Assembly: GCF_001425905.1 (NCBI RefSeq) | Contig: NZ_LMDY01000013.1 | Location: 663,017 to 727,016, forward strand | Source of the DNA: Methylibium sp. Root1272 | Lineage (GTDB): Bacteria; Pseudomonadota; Gammaproteobacteria; Burkholderiales; Burkholderiaceae_C | Length of the DNA: 64,000 nt | Direction of reading: 5' to 3' | Part shown: one piece after another, positions 1 to 8,650 of the stretch | Position numbering within the stretch: the first letter of the stretch is position 1 | Layout of the letters: each line of letters opens with the position of its first letter | Made by a program: the position numbers and the translations under genes | Notes under the pieces: model-generated | The model's database searches: none | Told to the model about the DNA's origin: nothing | What the model saw: the letters and a program-made list of their open reading frames with translations, nothing else

Positions 1-545
1 GATTGGAACAAGCCCACGGTGGAGTACGTGTAACGAGGGATGACCGCCGCGTCGTCGCCGGCCAGGATGCGGCCTTTGTCACTGAGTCCGAAGTCGCCGC
101 GGGGGTGTTGTGGCGGGTTGGGCACCAGCCAGAGGTGGGCCAGATCGCCGCCGGCCATGAAGTCGTTCACGTGATGCGCGTCGAAGCGGAAGCCCGGCAT
201 GTAGGCGTCGCCGGCCATGACCCAAAAGGTGTCCGATTGCAACAGCGGTAGCGCGGTGGCGATGCCGCCGGCGGTCTCGAGCGCACCGCCGTAGCGCCGG
301 CCCTCCATCGAGTAGCGGATGCTGAGCCCGAAGCGCGAGCCGTCGCCCAGCGTGGCCGGGAACTGCTCCTCGAGCCAGGCCGTGTTGATGACCACGTGGC
401 GCACGCCGTCGCGTGCCAGCGCCTCGAGCTGCCACTCGATCAGCGGCTTGCCGTGCACGGGCAGCAGCGGCTTGGGCGTGCGGTCGGTCAGCGGGCGCAT
501 GCGCTCGCCGCGGCCGGCGGCGAGGATCAGCGCGGGCGCGTTCAT
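1..545 (-). CDS. murU: Nucleotidyltransferase, MurU-like (partial, 3' end beyond window)
   Basis: The product is a sugar-phosphate nucleotidyltransferase that most resembles N-acetylmuramate alpha-1-phosphate uridylyltransferase, the last enzyme of the MurNAc recycling route to UDP-MurNAc. About 181 codons are present and the C-terminus runs off the left edge. The N-terminus shows the nucleotide-binding signature LILAAGRGERMRPLT followed by KPLLPV, typical of the NTP-transferase fold; a later segment reads WVMAGDAYMPGF, fitting the metal-binding Asp region. The ATG at 545 overlaps the stop of speD (ATGA), so translation is probably coupled. The expected AmgK kinase partner is not visible and could lie beyond the edge. 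The family is sure; MurU versus another sugar-nucleotide enzyme is an inference from similarity of the N-terminal motif. Confidence 0.8.
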   Translation of the reverse strand, partial: MNAPALILAAGRGERMRPLTDRTPKPLLPVHGKPLIEWQLEALARDGVRHVVINTAWLEEQFPATLGDGSRFGLSIRYSMEGRRYGGALETAGGIATALPLLQSDTFWVMAGDAYMPGFRFDAHHVNDFMAGGDLAHLWLVPNPPQHPRGDFGLSDKGRILAGDDAAVIPRYTYSTVGLFQ

Positions 546-919
546 GGCGCCGCTCCGCGGCGCAGCGCGTGGCGCTCGGTGCGAGCGGGAGCGAAGGCTT
601 CGAGCAGCCGCGCGATCACCGCCTCGGCGCGCGCCGAGTTGTCGGTATGGCGATGGCAGACGTAGAGATCCAGCGTCACCGCGTCCAGTTCCGGCCAGGT
701 GTGCACCGCGAGATGCGATTCGGCGAGCAACAGCACGCCGGTGACGCCGCGAGGTTCGCCGTCCTCGGCGGGGAAGGGATGGAAGCATTCACCGACCGGC
801 TGCAGGCCGGCGTCGAGAACCGCCTCCATGCACAGAGCGCGCAGCGCCGACACGTCGACCAGGGCAGTGCTGCCGCGGCGGCAGCCGCTCAAATCGGCGG
901 TGAGGTGCAGACCCTGCAT
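542..919 (-). CDS. speD: S-adenosylmethionine decarboxylase proenzyme (class 1B)
   Basis: The enzyme decarboxylates AdoMet to supply aminopropyl groups for spermidine. The 125-residue length fits the short bacterial class 1B form. The self-cleavage site is visible as [12 protein letters not shown]: cleavage before Ser68 would yield the pyruvoyl cofactor, with His73 and Cys88 (in LDLYVC) at the positions of the known processing and catalytic residues. I chose the ATG at 919 because homology starts at [10 protein letters not shown]; the open frame extends upstream into the tkt leader but that part has no family likeness. No speE gene is in the window. The gene is divergent from tkt and its stop overlaps the start of the MurU-like gene, an unusual pairing. 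Confidence 0.88.
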   Translation of the reverse strand: MQGLHLTADLSGCRRGSTALVDVSALRALCMEAVLDAGLQPVGECFHPFPAEDGEPRGVTGVLLLAESHLAVHTWPELDAVTLDLYVCHRHTDNSARAEAVIARLLEAFAPARTERHALRRGAAP

Positions 920-939
920 GGGTGGCGCGACGGGGCTCG

Positions 940-945
940 TAAAAT
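940..945 (+). promoter_or_regulatory. Putative -10 hexamer of tkt
   Basis: TAAAAT lies in the 70-base gap between divergent speD and tkt, 44 bases before the tkt ATG. I see no good -35 at 16-18 bases upstream. Confidence 0.4.
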
Positions 946-989
946 CGTCGATTCTGCCGCTTCCGTGGCGCCCTTTTCCCCTGCAAACC

Positions 990-3032
990 ATGGCTGCCCT
1001 CGAATCCCGCACGCCCGCCACCCCCGACACCTCGCTGATGGCCAACGCGATCCGCGCGCTGGCGATGGACGCGGTGCAGCAGGCCAACTCCGGCCACCCC
1101 GGCGCGCCGATGGGCATGGCCGACATCGCGGTCGCGCTGTGGGGCCGGCACCTGCGCCACAACCCGGCCAACCCGGCCTGGGCCGACCGCGATCGCTTCG
1201 TGCTGAGCAACGGCCACGGTTCGATGCTGATCTATGCGCTGCTGCACCTGACCGGCTATGCGCTGCCGCTCGAGGAACTGCGCAACTTCCGCCAGTTGCA
1301 CAGCAAGACGCCCGGCCACCCCGAGGTCGGCATCACGCCCGGCGTCGAGACGACCACCGGCCCGCTGGGCCAGGGCCTCAGCAATGCGGTCGGCATGGCG
1401 CTGGCCGAGAAGCTGCTGGCGACCGAGTTCAACCGCGACGGCCATGCCATCGTCGACCACCACACCTACGTCTTCCTCGGCGACGGCTGCCTGATGGAGG
1501 GCATCAGCCACGAGGCCAGCGCGCTGGCGGGCGCCTGGAAGCTCGACAAGCTGATCGCGCTGTACGACGACAACGGCATCAGCATCGACGGCCAGGTGGC
1601 GCCGTGGTTCGTGGACGACACCGCGAAGCGTTTTGCGGCCTATGGCTGGAACGTCATCGGGCCGATCGACGGCCACGACGTGGATGCGGTCGATGCGGCG
1701 ATCACGCAAGCGAAACGCAGCACCGGCCAACCCAGCTTCATCGTCTGCAAGACCGCGATCGGCAAGGGTTCACCGAACCGCGCCAACACCGCCAAGGCGC
1801 ACGGCGAGCCGCTCGGCGCCGAGGAGATCGCGCTCACACGGGCCGCGCTCGGCTGGCCGCATGCGCCGTTCGAGATCCCGGCCGAGGCCTACAACGACTG
1901 GGACGCCAAGGACGCCGGTGCCAACCTGCAGGCCGACTGGGAAGGCCGCTTCGAGGCCTACCGCGCCGACCATCCTGCCGCTGCGGCCGAGTTCGAACGC
2001 CGGATGGCGGGCGCGCTGCCGGAGAATTTCGCGCAGATCGCGGTGGACGCCGCGATCGCCGCGCACGCCAAGGCCGAGACGGTCGCCAGCCGCAAGGCCA
2101 GCCAGCTCGCGCTGGAGGCCTTCACCGCCGCATTGCCCGAACTGCTGGGCGGCAGCGCCGACCTCACCGGCTCGAACCTCACCAACACCAAGAGCACGCC
2201 AGCGCTGCGCTTCGACGCGGCCGGCGCATCGAACGGGGGCCGCCACATCAACTACGGCGTGCGCGAGTTCGGCATGGCGGCGGTGATGAACGGCATCGCG
2301 CTGCACGGTGGCTTCATTCCCTACGGCGGTACCTTCCTGACCTTCAGCGACTACTCGCGCAACGCCATCCGCATGGCTGCGCTGATGAAGCAACGCGTGA
2401 TCCACGTCTTCACGCACGACAGCATCGGCCTCGGCGAGGACGGCCCGACGCACCAGAGCGTCGAGCACGCCGCGAGCCTGCGGCTGATCCCGAACCTGGA
2501 CGTCTGGCGCCCCGCCGACACCGCCGAGACCACCATCGCGTGGACCAAGGCCCTGCTGAACGCCGACCGTCCGACCGCGCTGCTGCTGTCGCGCCAGAAC
2601 CTGCCCTACCTGCCGAAGGCCGGGCTCGACGAGGTGGCGCGCGGCGCCTACGTGCTGGCCGAGCCGGCCGAGGTCGGCCTGAAGAAGAAGGCGCAGGCGG
2701 TGCTCATCGCCACCGGCTCCGAGGTGCAGCTCGCGCTGCATGCGCAGCAGCAGCTCGCCGCCGCCGGCATTGCGGTGCGCGTGGTGTCGATGCCCAGCAG
2801 CACCACCTTCGATCGCCAGGACCTGGCCTACAAGCGCCGCGTGCTGCCCGACGGGCTGCCGCGTGTCGCGGTGGAAGCTGGCGTCACCGACGGCTGGTGG
2901 AAGTACGGCTGCGCGGCGGCGGTCGGCCTCGACACCTACGGCGAATCGGCCCCCGCCAGCGCGCTGTTCAAGCACTTCGGCTTCACGGCCGAGAACGTGA
3001 CCGCGACCGTGCGCCGGGTGCTGAAGAAGTGA
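990..3032 (+). CDS. tkt: Transketolase
   Basis: Thiamine-diphosphate enzyme that moves two-carbon ketol units between sugar phosphates in the pentose phosphate pathway (and in the Calvin cycle where present). The 680-residue length is normal. Visible motifs are the N-terminal [27 protein letters not shown], the TPP-binding GDGCLMEG with the DDNGISIDG stretch, and the second-domain segment [14 protein letters not shown]. The ATG at 990 gives the expected N-terminus; the frame is open further upstream but that part overlaps the speD promoter region and has no homology. It is followed after 149 bases by gapA on the same strand, consistent with a sugar-phosphate operon. Confidence 0.97.
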   Translation: MAALESRTPATPDTSLMANAIRALAMDAVQQANSGHPGAPMGMADIAVALWGRHLRHNPANPAWADRDRFVLSNGHGSMLIYALLHLTGYALPLEELRNFRQLHSKTPGHPEVGITPGVETTTGPLGQGLSNAVGMALAEKLLATEFNRDGHAIVDHHTYVFLGDGCLMEGISHEASALAGAWKLDKLIALYDDNGISIDGQVAPWFVDDTAKRFAAYGWNVIGPIDGHDVDAVDAAITQAKRSTGQPSFIVCKTAIGKGSPNRANTAKAHGEPLGAEEIALTRAALGWPHAPFEIPAEAYNDWDAKDAGANLQADWEGRFEAYRADHPAAAAEFERRMAGALPENFAQIAVDAAIAAHAKAETVASRKASQLALEAFTAALPELLGGSADLTGSNLTNTKSTPALRFDAAGASNGGRHINYGVREFGMAAVMNGIALHGGFIPYGGTFLTFSDYSRNAIRMAALMKQRVIHVFTHDSIGLGEDGPTHQSVEHAASLRLIPNLDVWRPADTAETTIAWTKALLNADRPTALLLSRQNLPYLPKAGLDEVARGAYVLAEPAEVGLKKKAQAVLIATGSEVQLALHAQQQLAAAGIAVRVVSMPSSTTFDRQDLAYKRRVLPDGLPRVAVEAGVTDGWWKYGCAAAVGLDTYGESAPASALFKHFGFTAENVTATVRRVLKK

Positions 3033-3181
3033 GGGCCCGCCCGTCGCTGCGAAGCTCCGTGACATCTGCCGCGGGGAGCGCGGCCGGATGCCGGGGCGGG
3101 TGCGGTGTCGCGGCGCGTTTTGTCGTCGAATGCTCGCCTGAATGAATCCGGATTGAACCGAAGCTGAGGAAGACCCACACC

Positions 3182-4198
3182 ATGACCATCAAAGTTGCCA
3201 TCAATGGCTACGGCCGCATCGGCCGCAACGTGCTCCGCGCCCACTACGAGGGCGGCAAGAAGCATGACATCCAGATCGTCGCGATCAACGACCTGGGCGA
3301 CCCGAAGACCAACGCCCACCTGACCCAGTACGACACCGCGCACGGCAAGTTCCCGGGCACGGTCAGCGTCGATGGCGACTACATGGTGATCAACGGCGAC
3401 AAGATCCGCGTGCTGGCCAACCGCAACCCGGCCGAGCTGCCCTGGGGCGAACTGGGCGTGGACGTCGTGATGGAGTGCACCGGCTTCTTCACCACCAAGG
3501 AGAAGGCCTCGGCGCACCTGAAGGGCGGCGCCAAGAAGGTCATCATCTCGGCGCCGGGTGGCAAGGACGTGGACGCGACCATTGTCTACGGCGTCAACCA
3601 TGGCGTGCTGAAGGCCACCGACACCGTGATCAGCAACGCCAGCTGCACCACCAACTGCCTGGCGCCGCTGGTCAAGCCGCTGCACGAGAAGATCGGCCTC
3701 GAGTCGGGCCTGATGACCACCATCCACGCCTACACCAACGACCAAGTGCTGACGGATGTGTACCACGAGGACCTGCGCCGCGCGCGCAGCGCCACGCAGT
3801 CGATGATCCCGACCAAGACCGGCGCCGCCGCCGCGGTGGGCCTGGTGCTGCCCGAGCTGAACGGCAAGCTCGACGGCTTCGCGATCCGCGTGCCGACCAT
3901 CAACGTGTCGGTGGTCGACCTGACCTTCACCGCCAAGCGCGCGACCACGCTCGAGGAAGTCAACGCCGTGCTGAAGGCCGCATCCGAAGGCGAGCTCAAG
4001 GGCATCCTGGCCTACAACACCGCACCGCTGGTCAGCGTGGACTTCAACCACGACCCGGCGTCCAGCACCTTCGACGCGACGCAGACCCGCGTCTCGCCGG
4101 ACGGCAAGCTCGTCAAGGTGCTGAGCTGGTACGACAACGAGTGGGGCTTCAGCAATCGCATGCTGGACACCACGGTAGCGCTGATGGCTGCCAAGTAA
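3182..4198 (+). CDS. gapA: Glyceraldehyde-3-phosphate dehydrogenase, type I
   Basis: Oxidises glyceraldehyde-3-phosphate to 1,3-bisphosphoglycerate with NAD+ (or NADP+). The 338 residues cover both domains: the Rossmann start [12 protein letters not shown] and the catalytic loop [13 protein letters not shown] with nucleophile Cys155. The C-terminal [12 protein letters not shown] is intact. The ATG follows a purine-rich stretch (GAGGAAGA). A perfect 10-bp palindrome, AATCCGGATT at 3145-3154, lies 27 bases before the start and could be an operator, but I cannot assign it. A strong intrinsic terminator follows, so gapA ends the tkt-gapA unit; pgk, pyk and fba are about 30 kb away. Confidence 0.98.
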   Translation: MTIKVAINGYGRIGRNVLRAHYEGGKKHDIQIVAINDLGDPKTNAHLTQYDTAHGKFPGTVSVDGDYMVINGDKIRVLANRNPAELPWGELGVDVVMECTGFFTTKEKASAHLKGGAKKVIISAPGGKDVDATIVYGVNHGVLKATDTVISNASCTTNCLAPLVKPLHEKIGLESGLMTTIHAYTNDQVLTDVYHEDLRRARSATQSMIPTKTGAAAAVGLVLPELNGKLDGFAIRVPTINVSVVDLTFTAKRATTLEEVNAVLKAASEGELKGILAYNTAPLVSVDFNHDPASSTFDATQTRVSPDGKLVKVLSWYDNEWGFSNRMLDTTVALMAAK

Positions 4199-4228
4199 TC
4201 ACGGCGCTTCGCAGGTCTGCCGCCGGAC

Positions 4229-4250
4229 AAAGGCCCTACGGGGCCTTTTT
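4229..4250 (+). terminator. Intrinsic terminator after gapA
   Basis: AAAGGCCC and GGGCCTTT form an 8-bp stem around a TACG tetraloop, ending in a T5 run. Confidence 0.88.
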
Positions 4251-4300
4251 CGTGGGCTGGCGTTGCACCATCGGGTAAAGCTCTGTCAACGCAGGCCGAT

Positions 4301-4326
4301 ACCGAGCGTGAGATGTCAAGCTCGGT
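4301..4326 (+). promoter_or_regulatory. Inverted repeat plus -10 upstream of the subtilase
   Basis: ACCGAGC and GCTCGGT are perfect 7-base arms around a 12-base spacer, 13 bases before a TACACT hexamer at 4340-4345. TGTCAA also occurs twice (4284 and 4314). Position suits an operator or -35 region of the protease gene; no regulator can be named. Confidence 0.35.
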
Positions 4327-4372
4327 GCGGTCGCGCCCCTACACTCCGTTCATCGTTTTTTCGATATCCCCG

Positions 4373-6385
4373 ATGCACTCAATGCAAGCCGCTGCCCGTG
4401 TTCTCGCGGCACTCGTCGCGCTGTTTGTCGTTCAGCCGATGGTCGTGGGCACCGCGGTGGCCGCCGCTGGCGCGGCAGACGACGTGCCGTCGGCGCGGGT
4501 GATCGTCAAGTACCGTGATGACGCAGTTCGCGGCTCCAGCAGCGGCCGGGTCGGCGTTGCCGATGTCGGTCGGGGGGCGGCGGTGCAGCGGCTCGCAGCT
4601 CGCATGGATGCGGTGGCACAGCGTCGTGGCGTCGCGCTGCGCGCTCATCGGGCAATCACCGAACGTACCCAGGTCGTGCTGGCGCGAGGCATCGATTCGG
4701 AGACATTGGCGCGGCGGCTCGGCACGGATCCGGACGTGGAATACGCGGTGGTCGATCGTCGGGTGAGGCCGCTGGCCGTGCCGAACGATCCGTTGCATAC
4801 GCTCGGCGGCGCCGACGGCCCTGCCGTAGGGCAGTGGTACCTGCGCACGTCTGCCGCCCCTTCGCTTTCGGCGATCGATGCCACGCGGGCCTGGGACATC
4901 ACGCAAGGCAGCGCCGGCGTGGTGGTAGCCGTGCTGGATACGGGGGTGCGTTTCGACCACCCCGACCTCGCAGGCAAGTTGCTGGCCGGCTACGACTTCG
5001 TCAGCACGCTGCCGGAATCGAACGATGGGACCGGGCGCGACAGCAATGCCAGTGATCCGGGCGACTGGATCACGCAGCAGGAAGACAACTCGTTGGGCGG
5101 AGATTTCTATCACTGCACCACGCCGGATTCGCTGGGCAACTACAACGGCGCCCCGAGTTCGTGGCATGGCACGCAGGTCTCCGGCATCTTGGGCGCGCTC
5201 ACGAACAATGGCGTGGGTATGGCCGGGGCAGGCTGGAATACCCGCGTCCTGCCTGTCCGTGTGCTCGGCAAGTGCGGCGGCTACGTATCGGATGTGGTGA
5301 TCGGCATGCGCTGGGCAGCCGGGCTGGTCGTGCCCAACGTTGCGGCCAACCCGAATCCGGCGCGGGTACTCAACCTCAGCCTGGGCACCGTGGGCGCTTG
5401 CGGCGAATACCAGGACGCGGTCGATGACGTGGTGGCCGCCGGGGCACTGGTGGTGGCAGCGGCGGGCAACACAAATGGTCATGCAGTTGGTGCGCCGGGC
5501 AATTGCAGCGGCGTGATGGCCGTCGGGGGCCTGCGTCACTCCGGAACCAAGGTCGGTTTTTCCGATCTTGGGTCGGCGGTCTCGATCAGTGCTCCCGCAG
5601 GCAACTGCGTCAACGGCTTCGGGCCTTGCCTCTATCCTTTGCTCACCACGACCGACTCAGGGGCACAGGGGCCGGCATCGTCGACCTACACCGACGGGAC
5701 GAACAACATCACCGTCGGTACCAGCTTCTCGGCACCCTTGGTGTCGGGTGTGGCCGCTCTGATGCTTGCGGTGCAGCCGACGCTCACGCCGGACGAGATC
5801 CGTAGCCTGATCCAGGGTGGTTCTCGGCGCTTCCCGACCAGCAGTGCGCCCGCCTGTACGGCACCGCGCTTCGACGGCAACGGCGATCCCATCGACCAGG
5901 ACGAATGCGATTGCACCACCGCCACCTGCGGTGCGGGCATGCTTGATGCATATGCGGCCGTGCGGTCCGCGGCTGCGGGCCTGATCGCCGATATCGTTGT
6001 CAACACACCGACGCCAAGGGCTGGGCAAGACGTTTCCTTGACCGCCGACGTGTTCCGTCTGATCAACGGCCGCAACCTCAGCAGCCTCAGCTGGAGCCTG
6101 GTCGATGGCGGTGGCATCGTCAGCGGCAGTGTCGCCGGGTGCTCGACCAACTGTGTCGTCACGCCGAGCGGCTCGGGCACCTTCACCGTCGCGGTCACGG
6201 TGACCGATGACAACAACCCCCCCACGCAGTCGACAGTGTCTCGGCGCGTGACCGTGGCGGCCGCATCGTCGGGCGGCGGTGGAGGGGGTGGTGGCGGCGC
6301 GCTGGGCCTGGGCTACCTGGGAGCGCTGCTGGTCGCAGTGATCGCTGCGCGCCATCTGCAGCGGCGCCCACGGTCCGCCGTCTGA
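4373..6385 (+). CDS. Secreted S8 (subtilisin-family) serine protease with Gly-rich C-terminal anchor
   Basis: A predicted exported peptidase of 670 residues. The start at 4373 gives a clean signal peptide (MQAAARVLAALVALFVV, then small residues); an upstream in-frame ATG at 4313 would put 20 extra residues in front and overlaps the promoter. Residues about 40-120 look like an inhibitor-type propeptide. The catalytic triad is Asp189 (VLDTGVRFDHPDL), His265 (WHGTQVSG) and Ser451 (GTSFSAPLVSG). An Ig/PKD-like beta domain follows at about 540-625, then nine glycines, a hydrophobic segment (ALGLGYLGALLVAVIAA) and a basic tail, the layout of GlyGly-CTERM sorting signals processed by rhombosortases in known families. 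Paired cysteines fit an oxidising compartment. Substrate unknown. Confidence 0.9.
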   Translation: MHSMQAAARVLAALVALFVVQPMVVGTAVAAAGAADDVPSARVIVKYRDDAVRGSSSGRVGVADVGRGAAVQRLAARMDAVAQRRGVALRAHRAITERTQVVLARGIDSETLARRLGTDPDVEYAVVDRRVRPLAVPNDPLHTLGGADGPAVGQWYLRTSAAPSLSAIDATRAWDITQGSAGVVVAVLDTGVRFDHPDLAGKLLAGYDFVSTLPESNDGTGRDSNASDPGDWITQQEDNSLGGDFYHCTTPDSLGNYNGAPSSWHGTQVSGILGALTNNGVGMAGAGWNTRVLPVRVLGKCGGYVSDVVIGMRWAAGLVVPNVAANPNPARVLNLSLGTVGACGEYQDAVDDVVAAGALVVAAAGNTNGHAVGAPGNCSGVMAVGGLRHSGTKVGFSDLGSAVSISAPAGNCVNGFGPCLYPLLTTTDSGAQGPASSTYTDGTNNITVGTSFSAPLVSGVAALMLAVQPTLTPDEIRSLIQGGSRRFPTSSAPACTAPRFDGNGDPIDQDECDCTTATCGAGMLDAYAAVRSAAAGLIADIVVNTPTPRAGQDVSLTADVFRLINGRNLSSLSWSLVDGGGIVSGSVAGCSTNCVVTPSGSGTFTVAVTVTDDNNPPTQSTVSRRVTVAAASSGGGGGGGGGALGLGYLGALLVAVIAARHLQRRPRSAV

Positions 6386-6410
6386 GCGACAGGCTCGGGA
6401 CGATCCCTGC

Positions 6411-7115
6411 CTAGAGCGTCTCGACCGGGCAAGGCACGAACGCCTTGCCGCGCAGTTGGTCCGCAGGCAGTGCTGCCAGCGCCGCCTGCTGCGCCTCGCT
6501 GGCCTGCGCCACTCGCAGCAGGCGCAGCGGCACGCTGGCGTTGACCACGCGGGCGGTGCGCACGCCGCGATCCAGCAGCGTCGTCAGTTCGCTCTCCGCA
6601 CCGGCCCGGCTGTCGTGGCGGCTGATCACCAGGAGCGGTGCGCTGCCGGGCGAGGCATTGGCCAGCTCGGGGGCGATGCTGCGTCGCTTCAGTTCGTCGC
6701 GCTTCTTCTGCAACTGCTCGGTTTCGGCGAACGGGCCCATCGCGACCCACCAGGTCGTCGTGAGTTCGCGCTCGGACCAGCCGACGTCGGGCAGCGCGGC
6801 CTTGACGGCCGCCTCGGCGACCGTCAGCTCGGCCGCGCTGTAGGGGCCCGCCTCGAGGCAGGCCGTCGCGGGCGCACTGGTCAGGGCCGCGGCCGACGCG
6901 GCCGCGCTCGCCGGAAGCACGGCCGGCGCCGAGGCCGCTTCGGCCGGGATCAGGCGGAGGCGGTCGGGATCGACCTGCATCGCCAGGCGTTCGGGCTCCC
7001 GCTCGCCCTCGGGGCGGGCGCCGATGGCGCTGTGCAGCGGCGCGAGCCAACCCTGCCGCCAGACCCAGAAGCCCGCATTGGCCAGCAGCAGCAGCAGCAC
7101 CAGCGCTCTCAGCAT
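6411..7115 (-). CDS. SPOR-domain-like membrane protein
   Basis: A 234-residue protein with one N-terminal membrane segment (LRALVLLLLLANAGFWVW), an Ala/Pro-rich linker to about residue 90, then a C-terminal domain with a segment WWVAMGPFAETEQLQKKRDELKRR that resembles the SPOR fold, which binds denuded peptidoglycan glycans at division sites. The match is by pattern only. Its ATG at 7115 overlaps the last codons of birA by 7 bases, so it is translated with birA and the SET gene. Convergent with the S8 protease; 25 bases separate the two stops. Confidence 0.65.
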   Translation of the reverse strand: MLRALVLLLLLANAGFWVWRQGWLAPLHSAIGARPEGEREPERLAMQVDPDRLRLIPAEAASAPAVLPASAAASAAALTSAPATACLEAGPYSAAELTVAEAAVKAALPDVGWSERELTTTWWVAMGPFAETEQLQKKRDELKRRSIAPELANASPGSAPLLVISRHDSRAGAESELTTLLDRGVRTARVVNASVPLRLLRVAQASEAQQAALAALPADQLRGKAFVPCPVETL

Positions 7116-7990
7116 GGCCGCACGCTCACTTCGCCGCTGTCGATCAGGCGCAGCTCGCCGCCGTCGGTCCGCACGCGCAGTGCGCCGCGCGCGTCGACGC
7201 CCTCGGCCACGCCGCGTTCGGCGTCGGTGGACGTGGTCTGGACCGGCCTGCCGGCCAGCGCGTCGCGCGCGGCGAAGCGCGTCGCGAAGGCCTCGAAACC
7301 CCGTTGTTCGAAGACCCCCAGGGCGATGAGCAGCGGCGGTGCCAGACGCGCCAGCATTTCCGGGGCGCGTGCCAGCGGCTCGATCTCGCGCCAGCCGGCG
7401 GTGGCCTGGGTGATCTCGGGCCGCGCGTCGGGGCGCGCCAGGTTCAGGCCGACGCCGATCACGGCGTATCGGCCGCCGTCGGGCAGCGCGGCGGTCTCGA
7501 TCAGCACGCCGCCGAGCTTGCGTCCCGGCGCGCCGGGAGCCGCTTCGTCGATGAGCCACAGGTCGTTCGGCCACTTCAGCCGAACGCCGGGGTGCAAGGC
7601 CTCGGCGAGCGCCACGCCGACCGCGAGCGACAGGCCCGACCAGTCCGCGGGGGCCAGTGTCAGGCCGAGCGAGAAGGTCAGCGAACCCAGGCCGTCGGCC
7701 GTCGACGAGGAGGCGGTGGTGGTATCGGAGAACCACGTGCGGCCGAGCCGCCCGCGGCCGGCCGTCTGTCGCTCCGCCACCAGCAGGCAGGGCGCACCGT
7801 CACCGCTGCGGGCCCGCTCCAGCAGGCGCGTGCTGGTGGAGTCGGTCTCGACCAGCGCTTCGACGCTGAGGCCCGGCCTCAGCGGTTCGAGCTGGGCCCA
7901 CAGCGCCTCGAGCGGCCAGCGCAGCGGCGCGATGCCGGTGCCCTGCGCGTCGACGGCGCGGCGTAGCGGGGGCACGGCAGCGTCGGGCAC
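7109..7990 (-). CDS. birA: Biotin--[acetyl-CoA-carboxylase] ligase
   Basis: Activates biotin to biotinyl-AMP and attaches it to the carboxyl carrier protein AccB. The 293 residues contain the ligase signature ERQTAGRGRLGRTW, the biotin/ATP region KWPNDLW and GVGLNL. There is no N-terminal winged helix as in E. coli BirA, so it is probably a pure ligase and not a biotin-operon repressor. A Ser/Thr-rich insert (SDTTTASSSTADGLG) follows the first motif. The start lies 4 bases after the SET-gene stop, and the end overlaps the SPOR gene, giving a three-gene leftward unit. Confidence 0.93.
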   Translation of the reverse strand: MPDAAVPPLRRAVDAQGTGIAPLRWPLEALWAQLEPLRPGLSVEALVETDSTSTRLLERARSGDGAPCLLVAERQTAGRGRLGRTWFSDTTTASSSTADGLGSLTFSLGLTLAPADWSGLSLAVGVALAEALHPGVRLKWPNDLWLIDEAAPGAPGRKLGGVLIETAALPDGGRYAVIGVGLNLARPDARPEITQATAGWREIEPLARAPEMLARLAPPLLIALGVFEQRGFEAFATRFAARDALAGRPVQTTSTDAERGVAEGVDARGALRVRTDGGELRLIDSGEVSVRPC

Positions 7991-7994
7991 GGGG

Positions 7995-8516
7995 TCAGCG
8001 CTTGGGCGCGAGCATGGTGCCGCGGCAGGCCTTGTGCCCGCAACGGCACTCGTACTGCTTCTTCAGCTTGGGGGTGTAGCGCTCGTCGATCACCAGGCCG
8101 TAATCGTAGAACAGCTCCTCGCCGGTCTTGACGGCGCGCAGCGTCTTGATGAACACGCGGCCGTCCGTCTCGTCGGCCTCGCAGTTGGGGGTGCAGGCGT
8201 GGTTGATCCAGCGTGCCGCATTGCCGCCGACCTTGGCGTCGATCACGTGGTCTTCGTCGATGCTGAAGTAGAAGGTATGGTGCGGGTCGGCGGGGTCGTG
8301 AGGATGGCGGCGCAGCGCCTCGGGCCAGTCGATCACCTCGCCGGTGTACTCGATCAGTGTCTCGCCCTTGGCCAGCGGTCGCAACGCGAAGACGCCTTTG
8401 CCATGCACCCCGGAGCGCCGCACCTGGATGCGCCGGCCGTCGCGGCTCGCGGGGGGCGCCGTCGGTCGGGTGGCCCGGGGGGCGGGGGCGGTCTTGCGGC
8501 GCGTCGATTGCGTCAT
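7995..8516 (-). CDS. SET-domain protein (putative protein-lysine methyltransferase)
   Basis: A 173-residue protein made of a basic, Pro/Ala-rich N-terminal tail (about 30 residues) and a complete SET domain: RSGVHGKGVFAL at the start, the AdoMet/pseudoknot motifs NHACTPNCEA and ELFYDYG, and a post-SET zinc-binding pattern CRCGHKACRG near the end. SET enzymes methylate lysine side chains with AdoMet; bacterial substrates are mostly unknown. All hallmark residues appear intact, so it is likely active. It heads a leftward unit with birA and is divergent from topB. Confidence 0.88.
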   Translation of the reverse strand: MTQSTRRKTAPAPRATRPTAPPASRDGRRIQVRRSGVHGKGVFALRPLAKGETLIEYTGEVIDWPEALRRHPHDPADPHHTFYFSIDEDHVIDAKVGGNAARWINHACTPNCEADETDGRVFIKTLRAVKTGEELFYDYGLVIDERYTPKLKKQYECRCGHKACRGTMLAPKR

Positions 8517-8546
8517 GTTCGAGTTTGGCTACATTGAATCATGGGT

Positions 8547-8570
8547 GCGCGCGCGTGAGCGCGTGCGCGC
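8547..8570. repeat. GC-alternating hairpin between the SET gene and topB
   Basis: A 9-bp imperfect stem (one G-T pair) with a 6-base loop, made of alternating GC. It lies in the divergent 134-base gap and has no T-run, so it is not a terminator. It could affect either promoter or be chance in GC-rich DNA. Confidence 0.35.
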
Positions 8571-8650
8571 GAGAGCCCGGATTGTAGGGACGCCCCGCCG
8601 CGTTGGCGCGCGGGACGGCGCTGCAATCGGGCGACAACGACATCGAGAAC

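Noticed and set aside
920..1210. N-terminal extension of speD
   Set aside because: Family likeness begins at the ATG at 919; the extension covers the tkt promoter and start.
413..3145. Long plus-strand frame overlapping speD and tkt
   Set aside because: Out of frame with tkt and antisense to speD; no protein features.
3145..3154. AATCCGGATT palindrome before gapA as a named repressor site
   Set aside because: Too short and not a match to a known gap regulator site such as HexR; kept only as a remark under gapA.
6271..6300. G-rich run in the subtilase tail as a possible G-quadruplex or phase-variable tract
   Set aside because: The bases encode the glycine run of a sorting tail and vary in codon (GGC, GGT, GGA, GGG), so there is no uniform slippage tract.
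6411..7736. N-terminal extension of the SPOR-like protein into birA
   Set aside because: The extra 207 residues are the birA gene read in another frame; the membrane segment starts at 7115.
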